From Caulochytrium protostelioides (Eukaryota; Chytridiomycota; Caulochytriomycetes; Caulochytriales; Caulochytriaceae): DNA of 64,000 bases. Both the position numbers and the translations under genes were made by a program. Every line of letters starts with the position of its first letter. Position 1 is the first letter of the stretch. This document shows positions 42,101 to 51,605 of this stretch, piece after piece. The DNA lies in contig ML014112.1 of assembly GCA_003615045.1 (NCBI GenBank), positions 186,001 to 250,000 of the forward strand, written 5' to 3'. The notes under the pieces are model-generated. The model saw nothing but the letters and a program-made list of their open reading frames with translations, did no database searches and had not been told where the DNA came from.

Positions 42101-43622
42101 CCACGGCATTCTCATCCGACGGCGCGGTGCCGCGTGGCTCAGCACCTCGAGCGTCTCGGCCATCACTGGCTGCTGCTGCTACTGCGCCATCCGCCGCCGG
42201 TGCCGGTTCCTCCGGGGGCGCCGCGTGTGGTGGGTCGTCATCGCAGTAGACATCGAACGTCGCGTGTTTGGCGGCGGTGAGCGTCGGCACGAGCGCGATC
42301 GCCGGGTTGGCGGCGGGCAGGCGCGGCGCGAGCCGCTGGCCGCGGAAAGCGGCGACGTGCCGGGCGTTTTCCTTGGTGCGGCCCTCCTCCGACCCCAGAT
42401 CGGTCCACCGCGAGGCGCCCGTCGCGGCGCTCGGCAGGTCCGGGTTCGCCTGCGGGCCCAGCGACTGCACGAGACCCTCGTGGCCGTCCGTGTCCTGGAA
42501 GACCTGGAACGACGACGACGACCGCGGCGGATGGTTCGAGGCCGGCGCGAGGGGCGCTGCTGCGGGAGCCGCGGGCAGGCCCGGCGTCGCCAGCGGCCGC
42601 GCGGGACCGGGGGCGGCCGGGTGGGACGGCAGGAGGCGGGGGCGCGCTCGAGACGGCATCGACGGCGGCGCGTCGCGAACCGGCGCGGTCGTGGGGGGCA
42701 GCACCGCGGACGCGGCCGCCGTGGCGCTCGCAAGACTGGGCGGCGCCCGCGGCACGATCGTCGTGGCCGGGTCGGCGCCGTCGGCCGCATGCCGCTGCGT
42801 CATGCGTTTCTGGAACTCCTGGTACTTGCGCTTCAGGCGCGCCAGCGGCTGGGCCTTCCGGGTGATGCCCAGCATGTAGATGCCGTCGGCACTCTTGTAC
42901 TTGGCGTGCACTTCGCAGAAGGTCGCATACTCTTCGTAGTAGAGAGCCGTATAGGATCCGATGCCGTTGACGCTCATGTATTTGAACATGTCGGCGGCGC
43001 TCTTCTTCGTGAGCTTGGCGGCTGTGATCCAGAGCCCGACATAGCGCTGGTCGTTCGTATACCGCGCGTCCGTCTTGAACTGGCGGCACGCGTCTTCCAG
43101 AATGCGCAGCAGGTCCGGGTGGCCGGCAGGGAAGTGCTGCTGGATCCACTGTACGGTCTGGACATGCAGCTGTAGCGGGTCGTCGTCCTCCAGCGCATCG
43201 CCCTGACTACGCTGCGCCTCGAGCTGTCGCTTGTAGTTTTTGAGCTGCGTCTCGGCCGCGATCCGCTCGCCCTGGGAGAGCTGCGATGCCGCCGTTGATA
43301 CCGATGCTGCAGCCGACGACGATGATGTCGGCATACTGGTGGTTGCTGTTGCTGTTGCAGGTGGTGGCGGTGGCGGTGCGGGTATGGGGGACGACGTGGC
43401 CGACGGCATCGTGGCGGAGGTGGGAGGCTTGAGACTCCGTCCGTGATGCGAGATCAGTTTCGCGTTCGGATCAAGGCTTGCGAGCAGGGCTTTGGGATCG
43501 CGGCCGCCGACCAGCGGTCGGATGTTTTCCTTGTGGGCCTCAAGCGCCGAGCAGTCCACCACGCCGCCGCCGCCGCCGCCTACCACGCCGACGGCGCCGC
43601 GGCAGAGGGCGTCGCCCGGCAT
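39171..43622 (-). CDS. BUB1: MADBUB spindle-checkpoint kinase (Bub1/BubR1 type) with KEN, ABBA and GLEBS motifs
   Basis: Predicted 1,483 residues. Features in order: KEN box in AHKENIRPL (31-33); Mad3/BUB1 TPR domain (about 113-275, including LWITAAKLTKKSAADMFKYM and LARLKRKYQEF); ABBA motif FQVFQD (372-377); second KEN in RTKENAR (417-419); second ABBA FDVYCD (456-461); Bub3-binding GLEBS motif EYSFEEVRALLP (from 611); a degenerate ABBA-like MSIYCD; and a C-terminal kinase domain (from about 1004). The kinase has GQGGFARVWEA, ALKVQTPAAPWEYYM, HNDIKADN as catalytic loop and LIDWGKAID in place of DFG. TPR, KEN and ABBA serve the Cdc20/APC-inhibiting Mad3/BubR1 role, while GLEBS plus kinase serve kinetochore Bub1, so one gene appears to cover both. 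The ATG at 43622 (A at -3) is the first in frame. Confidence 0.92.
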   Translation of the reverse strand: MPGDALCRGAVGVVGGGGGGVVDCSALEAHKENIRPLVGGRDPKALLASLDPNAKLISHHGRSLKPPTSATMPSATSSPIPAPPPPPPATATATTSMPTSSSSAAASVSTAASQLSQGERIAAETQLKNYKRQLEAQRSQGDALEDDDPLQLHVQTVQWIQQHFPAGHPDLLRILEDACRQFKTDARYTNDQRYVGLWITAAKLTKKSAADMFKYMSVNGIGSYTALYYEEYATFCEVHAKYKSADGIYMLGITRKAQPLARLKRKYQEFQKRMTQRHAADGADPATTIVPRAPPSLASATAAASAVLPPTTAPVRDAPPSMPSRARPRLLPSHPAAPGPARPLATPGLPAAPAAAPLAPASNHPPRSSSSFQVFQDTDGHEGLVQSLGPQANPDLPSAATGASRWTDLGSEEGRTKENARHVAAFRGQRLAPRLPAANPAIALVPTLTAAKHATFDVYCDDDPPHAAPPEEPAPAADGAVAAAASDGRDARGAEPRGTAPSDENAVVRSGTHPGLGGGDARPGPSDALLLPPVIVRPPGVRPLQPKAPPAPDAASADFAASRVLDAKPARSTSHAPSHPDKEKEKPDPSAARANEVFVTALSLVYRDGHEYSFEEVRALLPRYQSRLAAAAEAAAVAATAAAQAAQAAQKAQDTAPAAARIHPRDLASSQPQHHGPEDEEDVEDDRVVCTQPTGSAAMPSTSSAAALRPASPTVMTKAALADVFDMFNGPNDDGGGDADDAPNRTVTRATTSITSVGTPSSATAAVATPLSVAMTLNTSVSMSAQLASVPRSLSPHAHLAHLATMASADADADATISTRVLPRPGPTTAMSIYCDDGGTASLAAAATTPAALTPTPFAAPRAVAAATPTASGMLDVSWRRRPLVAHDDQENVASTPPLSHPTAAATASCTLAPSSPSPLTAAPPSSGLQHRQDPVIDDAPPYRLRGVHVAPHVDPAAHQAAIVACALPPRVQHLPPDEAIDAPISCPCDVSALHKRALPVMLRMPQLRSVGHYVQVRRLIGQGGFARVWEAVCWPTLERPQPRAPPRLAAATADAAAAIADDAAAAPFPVALKVQTPAAPWEYYMMQVVLHRLVSHGVHAAHSVMAPIGFGVLHDTSLLALPLLRHGHLLDLVNRITGARLGARAHGAPLPGAGGMAAKPPARPSAAVLSSTAALLGGGQGAGIDELLAAYYATELIGLVLALHRAQILHNDIKADNVCLRFRDLSHVAGPRSACADGPAPGPGERPPPAGWDARYRRDGTGGWHEKGVLLIDWGKAIDLAAFHPQQRFVLAADAAPDAPADPDGDAATAPPAAKRPRVAATDGMDASIDCWAVRAGANWRYDPDWYGVASVLHILLYGRDMVLVETDAPATGPGLGAAAVPDGSALHRHPTLRLATALKRHWQVDIWRPLFDLLLNFGPRNQQALAAQPRAADHPYPLFGEIEQRHAQLQQWVEASCCKAGKSLRSMLRQAERVMSTDSDI

Positions 43623-43630
43623 CCTCCTGC

Positions 43631-43668
43631 CTAAACCCTCAACCCTCAACCCTAAAACCCCTCAAATC
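43631..43668 (-). promoter_or_regulatory. Telomere-like G-rich tract in the MADBUB leader
   Basis: Read on the minus strand this is a run of TTTAGGG/TTGAGGG-like units ending about 10 nt before the ATG. It has four G3-G4 runs (complement of 43636-43638, 43643-43645, 43650-43652 and 43658-43661), so it could fold as a G-quadruplex in the mRNA leader. It could equally be a telo-box-type site for a Tbf1/Myb-like factor. The role is inference. Confidence 0.55.
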
Positions 43669-45428
43669 CTGAAGCGCTGCCGGGGTGACTCGCAGCGACA
43701 GCGAGGCGTCTCAGTCTGGATCGAACAAGCGAATGCCTCAAGCGATGCGCAAAGACGGATTCGTCACTCAGCGAGATCCACGTGGCAGTCGCCCGTCGCG
43801 GCGACGGGTGCAGAACCTCCGAAGATCTTGACGTCGAGCCCACCCGAGGCGTCGTGCTGGCGTCCTCTTCGAAGCGGCGGCAGCTGCCGCGCGCGGCCGC
43901 AGTCGCGCAGTTCTTGTCGATCGTGCACACGCCGGCAATGGGATCGTCACCCAAGGTCATAGACCATCGCTCATGGATGCAACCAAGCTTTGGTGGGCGT
44001 GGTATGGAATGTCGCGTCGGGTATCGGGTATCACGGGAGTCGGTATGCGCTGGATCGGGACCCCCCAAAGCGGCGCTGTCGGACTGGCTGGGCGGAAGCT
44101 CGGGGTCGTCGGCGTCGGCTGCGCCAGGGATGGAGATGCGACGCCTCCTCACACCACGCAGGGATCGCACCACCCCTCGTGCCCGGCATGATACCGGTGG
44201 AACATCGCACCGCGGTCGCACGAGCCCACCACCCGTGCAACGGAAGGATGCCACGTGCGCGTGCGCGTGGGCACGGTCGCACCATCCCTCTCGCGCGCGC
44301 ACTCTCGTCATACGCGCCGCGACCGGCGCCGCTTGCCAAACGCCGCTCACCTCGGCGCTGCGGAGCTCAGCTCGGGCCGAGCCGTGGCCTTCGTCCTTGC
44401 GGGCTGGCGCTCCTGCTTCGAGCCGCTTGTGGCGGGGGGGACGTTGCGGCAGCGGCAGCGGCAGGCGGCACAGGCGGCGGCGTGGCTGAAGCCGATGGAG
44501 TGACGGCGGCGGCGACGATTTGGGACAACAAGAGGGAAAGAGCGACAAAGTGGTGAAACATGGCTTTGGCATGACCAAGGGTAGGGCGGCCCGCGCGGTC
44601 GCTATGCCGATGGCCACCACGCCGATGGCCACCACGCCGATGGCCCGCGGCAGCCACGCGGCGATCTGATCCGTCAACGAATACACCAAAGAGCGATGCG
44701 CCATGACGGCGACGCAAGCGGCTGGACGATGGCCTGCGCAGGGCACGCAGGGCCCTTCACGGATGGCCCGGCAGGCGCCGCATCGACCGGCGACGCGTGG
44801 CTCCCACAAGCGCTGTCGACGGATCGCCATCGACCACCGACCATGGGTCACTGAGCAATGGCGATAGGTGGCGCGGGGTTCGAGTCTCATCCCATGCAGC
44901 GACCCCGATGATGAGGGGAATGTCGCCGCGTTTTATACGCGCGCTGTGTGCGACGCGGTCGAGGGGACGCGGCGAAAGCTTATTTGTTGTGTTGCTTGCC
45001 ATTGCGCCTCGCGACGCGCGCCACATGGGACCGTGGCGTGGCCGCGGCATGTCAAAATCAGAAAAAAAAAACGGATGTACGTAACTGGCACGCGCTGCTG
45101 GCTCGCTTGTTCTCACCTGATCTCTCGTGCCATCGGCCTCTAACTTTGATGTCATCCGTTAGTTTTAACACACTGGTTTCATGCGATCCGTCCTTTGAAC
45201 GCAACAACGCTACGTTCCCATTGCCACCCATCGCCGATTGGAAATCCAGTCCAGATTCACCATCCTGACATCCGGCTATATCTGGAACCTCCGATCCGTC
45301 TAGGATCGCGGCCGGCTCGGCCCCTGTTCCCCCGCTTCCCTGTTCGCTAGATCCCTCATTATTCATCGTTAGAGAACCAACTCGTCTGTGACGCGCTTCC
45401 TCCTTCTTCTGCACCCGTCTCCGGCCTC
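43669..45428. other. Divergent spacer MADBUB / Vnx1-like exchanger
   Basis: 1.8 kb between divergent starts. Open frames on both strands are Arg/Ser-rich and unlike any family. It includes a 15-bp repeat GCCGATGGCCACCAC (44606-44645, 2.7 copies) and becomes less GC-rich toward the exchanger start. No RNA gene was recognised; a GGTTCGAGTC at about 44877 lacks a complementary T-stem. Confidence 0.5.
44606..44645. repeat. 15-bp tandem repeat, 2.7 copies
   Basis: GCCGATGGCCACCAC at 44606-44620 and 44621-44635, with a partial copy to 44645. Confidence 0.85.
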
Positions 45429-48400
45429 ATGGACGACGGTGCCCACCACCCGCACCCAGGCGGCGGCGGCGGCGGAGGCGGCGGTGGCGCTTCGGGCTCG
45501 ACAAGTGGCCGCCGCGGCGACGGGCAGCCTGGCTCCGCATCGCCGCACGGCGGATTCTCTCGCGCCGGCGGCACCGACGCCGATGCCGATCGCGCCGGCG
45601 GACCGCGGAGCGCCCGTCCCGGTCGCTCGCAGCGTGCCGCTCCGCCGACGGTGCTGACGTCGCCCGCGATGGCGGCCGCCGGCGCGGGCGGAACGGCCGC
45701 CAACCGCTCCGCGGGCCGTGCGAGCGTCGGACGCGGCAAGAAGGCGGCGCCGGCACCGACCAAGACGGCCGCAGCGAGCCACAAGGCGGGGTCAAGCATC
45801 CGGCCGCGGCGACGCAAGCACGGGTACCGCGATACCCAGAGCCGGATCGCCGAAGATCGGCTCCGCGACGGCGCTGAGGGCGATGATGCCGGCATGAGCG
45901 AGCTGTCGTATGACGGCAGTGACCAGAGCAGCAGTATGATGATGAGTCGCGAGAGTCTCGCCCCGAGCGATGCCTATCACCCGCATCACCACCACCGCCA
46001 CGGGCATTCCAAGAACGCAATGGCGCACCAGGCAAGCGCCTGGAGCGGCGCGCTGTCCGACGAGGAGATGGTGCCATATGCCTCGACCGTGGGCCGTCGC
46101 GGCGGAGACCCCAGCGGCGATGATGGCGACTACCACGCCGGCGCTTCGGATCAGGAGGAGGAAGACGGCCACGACCTGGACGACGATGACGACGATGATG
46201 ACGACGACGAAGACGACGAAGACGACGACGACGACGACGACGATCATGCGGATGAGGCCGAAGAAGGCGTGCCCGTCGAAGACCCGCAAACTGTCAAAGA
46301 GCGCCAGGAAGCCATCAACGTGGTGCATCCGTTCGGTCTCAAGCTCTGGAAGCCGGCACTGTACAAAAAGAACCGCAGTATCCAGCAGCAGATCTACTCG
46401 GCTCTCCACTCCGTGCCCGGAGCGCGCGCAGACCGCGACCTTTATCTGTCGATCGGCAACATCGGCTGGCTGTTCGCCTTTGGATGGTGGATCGCCATTC
46501 TCTATCTAGTCGTCGGCGTTGTTGGTATGGGCCCGCCTTGGCTGCTTGGTCGCATCGGGCTGCTCGTGCTGCGCATGGCGCGGTGGCGGACGTCGCCGTC
46601 ACCGACGACGCCGCGTGACCCGCCGGCTCCGATCGGCCGCGTCCATGCTTTCTTTCTCGAGCTCAGCGCTAGCAAACAGTACATGGATGTCATGTTCAAC
46701 CTGGCGCTCTACATCATGTGGCCCTTCGGCAAGTTCATTATCAAGCGCCGCTCCTATGGTCCGGACCCCCTCGATCGCCTCGACGTTGACCGCCTGCCGC
46801 TCGATCCTACGGCCTTGATGGGGCACGGCGCCCACGACCATGATGGCGCTGCCGGCACCGCCGGCGACGTCAGCGCGACGCGAGGGGCGGCCGAGTTGAT
46901 GTCCCCTGGCCTGCCCCTCGCCGACGACACATCTGCCTTTGGCGGCCCGTCGTTCCTCAGTGAAACGCTGCCGCTGCTCCAGTCCTACGACGGCGACCGC
47001 GAGAGTGACCACGACCATGCGGCAGCGGCGGAGCCTTCGGGAGCGACGGCGGCAGCGCCGCCGCCGTCCGCGAAGTCCGCGCACCACGTGCTGGACATCC
47101 CGTCGCCGGCGTCGCCGCACGTGCCGCACGCCGTCAGCGCGAACCTGCACCACCCACACCCGCAGCATCTCGTGCCGTCGCTCGGCGGCCGCCGGCACCT
47201 GAACCACGACGGCCCGACCTCCGCCTCGAGTCACGACCGGCCGCCGTCCAGCGTCCAGGCCAGCCTCGACGCGTCCATGCACGCGCTGTACTCGGGCCAC
47301 TCGGTGCCGGCCGACTCGCCGGTCGCCGACGACTCGGCGAGCGCCCGTGGGTTCCGCAGCCCGCACCCGGCGCACGGCCAGCTCGCGGCGGCCGCAGGGC
47401 CGCCGCCGTTGACGGCCGCAAAACGGCCTCCGGGCACACCGATCCCGCCCACGGCGGGCACGGTCCGCAGCACCGGCGCGACCGCCGACGGCCGCGAGCA
47501 CGGCGCCGCGCCGGGGACGACGCCTGTGCATTTCCCGGGCATCCTGCGTGGCGCGTCGCGCGCCGGCACGGTCGTCGAGAACGCGACCCGCGTGAAGGAC
47601 ATGGCGACCGAGGAGCAGGAAGATTTTTCGGATGATCTGAGCCAGGTTTACGAGTATACGCTAGACCCTGAGACGCTCACGCGCCGCGTCGGCCGGCAGG
47701 GCCCCGCCTGGGTCCCCGGCGTGCTGCGGCGCCTGTGGCACGCGGGACTGGCCGGCCTGCTCTTCCGTCTCTGGCTCCTCTTCCTGCTTGCGCCCGTCCA
47801 CCTGGCCGTCACCGGGTTCGGCTTCTTCTTTGTCTTCCCGATCCCCATTGGCAAACTTAACTACGTCCTGCTCAAGCACCTGCTGCGCCACCCGCTGCAG
47901 ATCACCGCTTACTCGATCACCGACGTGCCCAAGCTCTGTGATCCCGCGCACAGCGAGTACGTCGGCCCCGCCACCGACCTACGGCCCATGACGGCGACGA
48001 CGACGCCGCACGCTGCCGATGGCGTGACCGCCGACGACTATGGGTTCCCGGCCTCGTCATCGTCGGCTGCCCGCCATGGCGCGCCCACCACCGCGGCAGA
48101 GACCGCAGCGCCGCCGGCCTACTCGGACCTGGCATCACCCGCATCGACGCACCCGTCCACGGACCGCCCCAGCGACCTCGAAGCAGGCCGCCCCGACGCT
48201 GTCGTCCACCAGGACCCAGCGCCGACCCTGTCGCCGTCGTGGCGTCGCCAGATGCAGACTCGGACGGCCGAGCGCCTCGTTCGCCGGACGAGCGGCCCCG
48301 AGCTGCCGTCGCTGCTACCGCACGTGATGCACGCCAACGCGGCCGAAGGAACGACGTCCGCCGCCGCCGGAACGAATATGGCGCATCCGCGCGACGTGGG

Positions 48401-51400
48401 ACTCGCGACGCCCGTGACGGGCATGTCCCGGTCGGGCATCCTGATGCCGGTGGCGGTGCTCCCACCGAACGCGCGCATTATCCTGTGCTGCTACTACGCG
48501 ATGGGCCTCCGGTACTACAAGTATACCGTCTACGGCGTGAACATTGTCTTTATCAACTTCCTTGCCGTCGTCTTCTTTACGCTCGCCGACTTCTACTACA
48601 TCGGGCCGACTTTCGGCTACACGGGCATCGCCGCCAACACCTTCATCTTTATGAGCGGCCTCGTCAGCGTGATCCCCCTCGCGTACTTCATCGGGCAGGC
48701 CGTCGCATCGATCACGGCCCAGACCGGCAGTATGGCGCTCGGCGCCGTCGTCAACGCCACGTTCGGTTCGCTCATTGAAATCGTTCTGTACGCTTTGGCC
48801 CTCATGGAGGGAAAGAACGCGCTCGTGGACGGCGCCGTCATCGGCTCCTTCCTCACCGGCCTTCTCGCGCTTCCCGGCGCGTCCATGATCGGCGGCGGCA
48901 CCCGCGAAAAGGAGCAGACCTTCAACTCGAAAGCCGCGAGCGTCACGTCGACCATGCTGATGCTGTCGCTCGTCGGCGCCTTCAGCCCGAGCATCTTCCA
49001 GCACGTCTACGGCACCTACGTCTACAGCTGCCGCGACTACCTGCCCGGCTCGCCGGGCTGTCCGAGCGAATATCACCCGCCGATGCCGCAACACCCACGC
49101 GTCGAGCCCGTGCTCGCGCCGCCCATCACGCCGTACGGGTGGCTCGGCGACATGGCGGCCGCGACCGGTGACGCAACGTGCCGCATCTGTCGCTTGACCC
49201 AGCTCACGCCCCGCCAGGATCCCGTCTACCAGCGCCACACGCTGCCGCTCATCCAGATCGCCTCGATGCTGATGGTCGTGGTGTACATCATTGGTCTCAT
49301 CTTCATGCTCAAGACCCACGCGGGTCATATCTACCCGAGCGAAGCGAGCCGCCCGCGCCGCCGCCGCCGCCGCCGCAAGCACCACCACCGTCGCCGTCGC
49401 CGCCAGGGTGACGACGACGACGTCACTGTCGACGGCTTTGGCCCGCGTCGCCGCTTCCGCACCCGGCCCATCGGCCGCGTCCGCGACGTCAAGGCTGTGC
49501 CCGGCATGCTGAATTCGATCGTCCAAGCTTCGCGCGACGAGATGACCGATGGCGAATGGCACCACCCGGCCTCGACCGCGGCCGCCGTCGCGGCCGCCGC
49601 GGCCCACGCGGCCGCCGTTGCCAGCGGCTACCCGCCGTCGCCGGCGCTCCCGCCGCCCGGGCCGCTGGGTGCGCTCGCCGACCTCGCCGACGCAATGGGT
49701 ACGCCGGCGGCCACGGGCGACTCCGGTGTATACAACCCGTTCTCGGCACCCGACGCGGCCCTGTCGCAGGTCCCGCAAGCCGAGATTCCGTTTGCGCCGC
49801 CGCCGCCGACGACGTCCGCGGGCCTGACGGCGGTCCCTGTGGCGCTGCCGATCCCGATGGGGCCCATGTCGGCGTCGCCGCCGTCGACAGCCACGCTGCC
49901 GCCGAGCTCGCTGACGTCTGGCGCGCCGCTGTCGCCGATGCCCGTCACGCACCCGCTGCCCGCCGTCGCGGAAACGCTGCCGCGCCTCGGCTCCGTCCAC
50001 CGCCTCCCGCCGCGCGTGGCCCGCCACAGCCTTATCCCGGCCACCCAGAACGCGAGCGCGCCCATGTCCGCCTCGGCCCCGGGCCACTCGTTCATGCGCT
50101 CGTGGACCTACGGGCCGCACCCGTACCACCCGGCGACCGGCACCTCGCCCTTCTCGGGAGGCTTCGAGTTCGAGCTGCCGCGCCGCGCGCTGGACGACCC
50201 GTCACGCGGCGGCGCCGTGAGTGCCATGGCCCTCGGCGCTGCCGGCATGGGCGGCCGCCGCAGCCCGCCACCGCCCGGCTCAGCCGCAGCCTTCCTACGC
50301 AACGCGGTCAGTATGGGCGGCCTCCACGGCATGAACGGCCGCCGCCGCTCGTACGCGCTTGCGACGCCCACCGGCAGCTTTATTCCGCTCGAGGGCCCGC
50401 TCGCCGAGAACGTGCTGGCGGGCGCGTCGACGACCGAGATCCTCGATAGCGAGATCCATGCGATCGAGCCCGTCTCGGAGCGCCACCGCCGCTCCTCGAC
50501 CTCCGACTCATCGCTGGGTTCGTCGGCGTCGGAGTCGGCGTCGTCCGATGATGAGGACGACGACGAGGCAGGCCACAGCCGCACGCGCAGCCATGCCATG
50601 AACGATGCGTTGGGCGCGGCGCACGACCATGCGGCCACGACAGCCAGCCATGGCGGGTCGTTGCTGCCGAACGGCCTGATGGACGTCCGCGGCGGCCTCG
50701 GCGCCCACGGTGGGAGCGACGCACACCGTTCCCGCGACGGCGCGAGCCGCGACGGCACCGTCAGCAGCGTGAAGCGCAAGCACAAGAAGGCTGGTGGCGA
50801 GATCCAGGGCGCGGCCGCCAATGCCCACGGTCACGACAGCCCCAACTGGAGCATGACGATGAGCGCCGTCGTCCTCATTGCGTGCACCGTGCTCTACTCG
50901 GCCATCGCCGAAGTGCTCATCGCGTGTCTCGACGGCGTGCTGGAGGGCAGCGCCGTCGACGCCAAGTTCCTCGGGCTGACGCTGTTTGCGATCGTGCCGA
51001 CCGTGACCGAATTCTGCAACGCGATTGCGTTCGCTCGCGCTGGCAACATCAGCCTTGCCATGGAGATCGGCAGCGAGTATACCGTGCAGGTCTCCCTCCT
51101 CCAGATCCCGGCGCTCGTCGCCTTCTCGGCCTGGTGGTCCAAGCACGGGCACACCGTGCTGGCATCCTGGCACGCGCCCGCCGCCCTCAGCCTCGCGCCG
51201 ACCGCGCAACCCCTCACCGTGCCCTTCTCGCGCGTCGGGCCGCTCGTGCACGCCCTCGCGATGTCGGCGTGGCACACCGTCTCGGGCGCCGCAGCGGCCG
51301 TCGCTGCGGCGGCATGGCCCAGCGGCGCGCAGGACCCGACGGTGCTGGCGGCCTCGGCGGCGCAGTGGTGGGCGGGGCGCGCCGCGGCGCTGCCGTCGTC

Positions 51401-51605
51401 GGCCTCGGCGGCCGCCACGGCGATGGCGAAACATACCCTCGCCACGTTCGACCTGGTCTTCCCGCGCTGGGACACCTACACGGTCTTCATTGGCGTGCTG
51501 CTCGTGACGTATGTCTTTAACGAAGGCACCGCCAATTACTTCAAGGGCTCGATCCTTCTCGGCGCCTACCTCATCCTTGTAGCCGGGTTCTACTTTGAGC
51601 CCTGA
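45429..51605 (+). CDS. Large Vnx1/YNL321W-type cation/proton exchanger (CAX superfamily)
   Basis: Predicted 2,058 residues, more than twice the length of yeast Vnx1 (908). An acidic stretch (about 250-280, nearly all Asp/Glu) precedes the conserved cytosolic/first-membrane block VVHPFGLKLWKPALYKKNRS and DLYLSIGNIGWLFAFGWWIA. Further membrane segments lie near 770-820. Two exchanger halves follow: about 1015-1200 with AYFIGQAVASITAQTGSMAL and the α1 repeat GAVVNATFGSLIEIVLYAL, and about 1807-2058 with FAIVPTVTEFCNAIAFARAG and IGSEYTVQVSLLQIPALV (α2). The conserved acidic residues of both repeats (E in NATFGSLIE and in VTEFCNA) are present. Vnx1 is a vacuolar Na+(K+)/H+ antiporter, so a vacuole or endomembrane location is expected; the transported ion is undecided. 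Ser/Pro/His-rich loops separate the membrane blocks. Confidence 0.88.
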   Translation: MDDGAHHPHPGGGGGGGGGGASGSTSGRRGDGQPGSASPHGGFSRAGGTDADADRAGGPRSARPGRSQRAAPPTVLTSPAMAAAGAGGTAANRSAGRASVGRGKKAAPAPTKTAAASHKAGSSIRPRRRKHGYRDTQSRIAEDRLRDGAEGDDAGMSELSYDGSDQSSSMMMSRESLAPSDAYHPHHHHRHGHSKNAMAHQASAWSGALSDEEMVPYASTVGRRGGDPSGDDGDYHAGASDQEEEDGHDLDDDDDDDDDDEDDEDDDDDDDDHADEAEEGVPVEDPQTVKERQEAINVVHPFGLKLWKPALYKKNRSIQQQIYSALHSVPGARADRDLYLSIGNIGWLFAFGWWIAILYLVVGVVGMGPPWLLGRIGLLVLRMARWRTSPSPTTPRDPPAPIGRVHAFFLELSASKQYMDVMFNLALYIMWPFGKFIIKRRSYGPDPLDRLDVDRLPLDPTALMGHGAHDHDGAAGTAGDVSATRGAAELMSPGLPLADDTSAFGGPSFLSETLPLLQSYDGDRESDHDHAAAAEPSGATAAAPPPSAKSAHHVLDIPSPASPHVPHAVSANLHHPHPQHLVPSLGGRRHLNHDGPTSASSHDRPPSSVQASLDASMHALYSGHSVPADSPVADDSASARGFRSPHPAHGQLAAAAGPPPLTAAKRPPGTPIPPTAGTVRSTGATADGREHGAAPGTTPVHFPGILRGASRAGTVVENATRVKDMATEEQEDFSDDLSQVYEYTLDPETLTRRVGRQGPAWVPGVLRRLWHAGLAGLLFRLWLLFLLAPVHLAVTGFGFFFVFPIPIGKLNYVLLKHLLRHPLQITAYSITDVPKLCDPAHSEYVGPATDLRPMTATTTPHAADGVTADDYGFPASSSSAARHGAPTTAAETAAPPAYSDLASPASTHPSTDRPSDLEAGRPDAVVHQDPAPTLSPSWRRQMQTRTAERLVRRTSGPELPSLLPHVMHANAAEGTTSAAAGTNMAHPRDVGLATPVTGMSRSGILMPVAVLPPNARIILCCYYAMGLRYYKYTVYGVNIVFINFLAVVFFTLADFYYIGPTFGYTGIAANTFIFMSGLVSVIPLAYFIGQAVASITAQTGSMALGAVVNATFGSLIEIVLYALALMEGKNALVDGAVIGSFLTGLLALPGASMIGGGTREKEQTFNSKAASVTSTMLMLSLVGAFSPSIFQHVYGTYVYSCRDYLPGSPGCPSEYHPPMPQHPRVEPVLAPPITPYGWLGDMAAATGDATCRICRLTQLTPRQDPVYQRHTLPLIQIASMLMVVVYIIGLIFMLKTHAGHIYPSEASRPRRRRRRRKHHHRRRRRQGDDDDVTVDGFGPRRRFRTRPIGRVRDVKAVPGMLNSIVQASRDEMTDGEWHHPASTAAAVAAAAAHAAAVASGYPPSPALPPPGPLGALADLADAMGTPAATGDSGVYNPFSAPDAALSQVPQAEIPFAPPPPTTSAGLTAVPVALPIPMGPMSASPPSTATLPPSSLTSGAPLSPMPVTHPLPAVAETLPRLGSVHRLPPRVARHSLIPATQNASAPMSASAPGHSFMRSWTYGPHPYHPATGTSPFSGGFEFELPRRALDDPSRGGAVSAMALGAAGMGGRRSPPPPGSAAAFLRNAVSMGGLHGMNGRRRSYALATPTGSFIPLEGPLAENVLAGASTTEILDSEIHAIEPVSERHRRSSTSDSSLGSSASESASSDDEDDDEAGHSRTRSHAMNDALGAAHDHAATTASHGGSLLPNGLMDVRGGLGAHGGSDAHRSRDGASRDGTVSSVKRKHKKAGGEIQGAAANAHGHDSPNWSMTMSAVVLIACTVLYSAIAEVLIACLDGVLEGSAVDAKFLGLTLFAIVPTVTEFCNAIAFARAGNISLAMEIGSEYTVQVSLLQIPALVAFSAWWSKHGHTVLASWHAPAALSLAPTAQPLTVPFSRVGPLVHALAMSAWHTVSGAAAAVAAAAWPSGAQDPTVLAASAAQWWAGRAAALPSSASAAATAMAKHTLATFDLVFPRWDTYTVFIGVLLVTYVFNEGTANYFKGSILLGAYLILVAGFYFEP

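Noticed and set aside
43652-44890. 412-codon minus-strand frame upstream of MADBUB
   Set aside because: No ordered or conserved sequence; a short hydrophobic patch comes from a 15-bp repeat.
44870-44895. Possible tRNA T-arm (GGTTCGAGTC)
   Set aside because: Flanking bases do not form a T-stem and no acceptor or anticodon arms could be drawn.
48315-50129. 604-codon antisense frame within the exchanger gene
   Set aside because: Arg/Val/Gly-rich shadow of conserved membrane segments on the plus strand.
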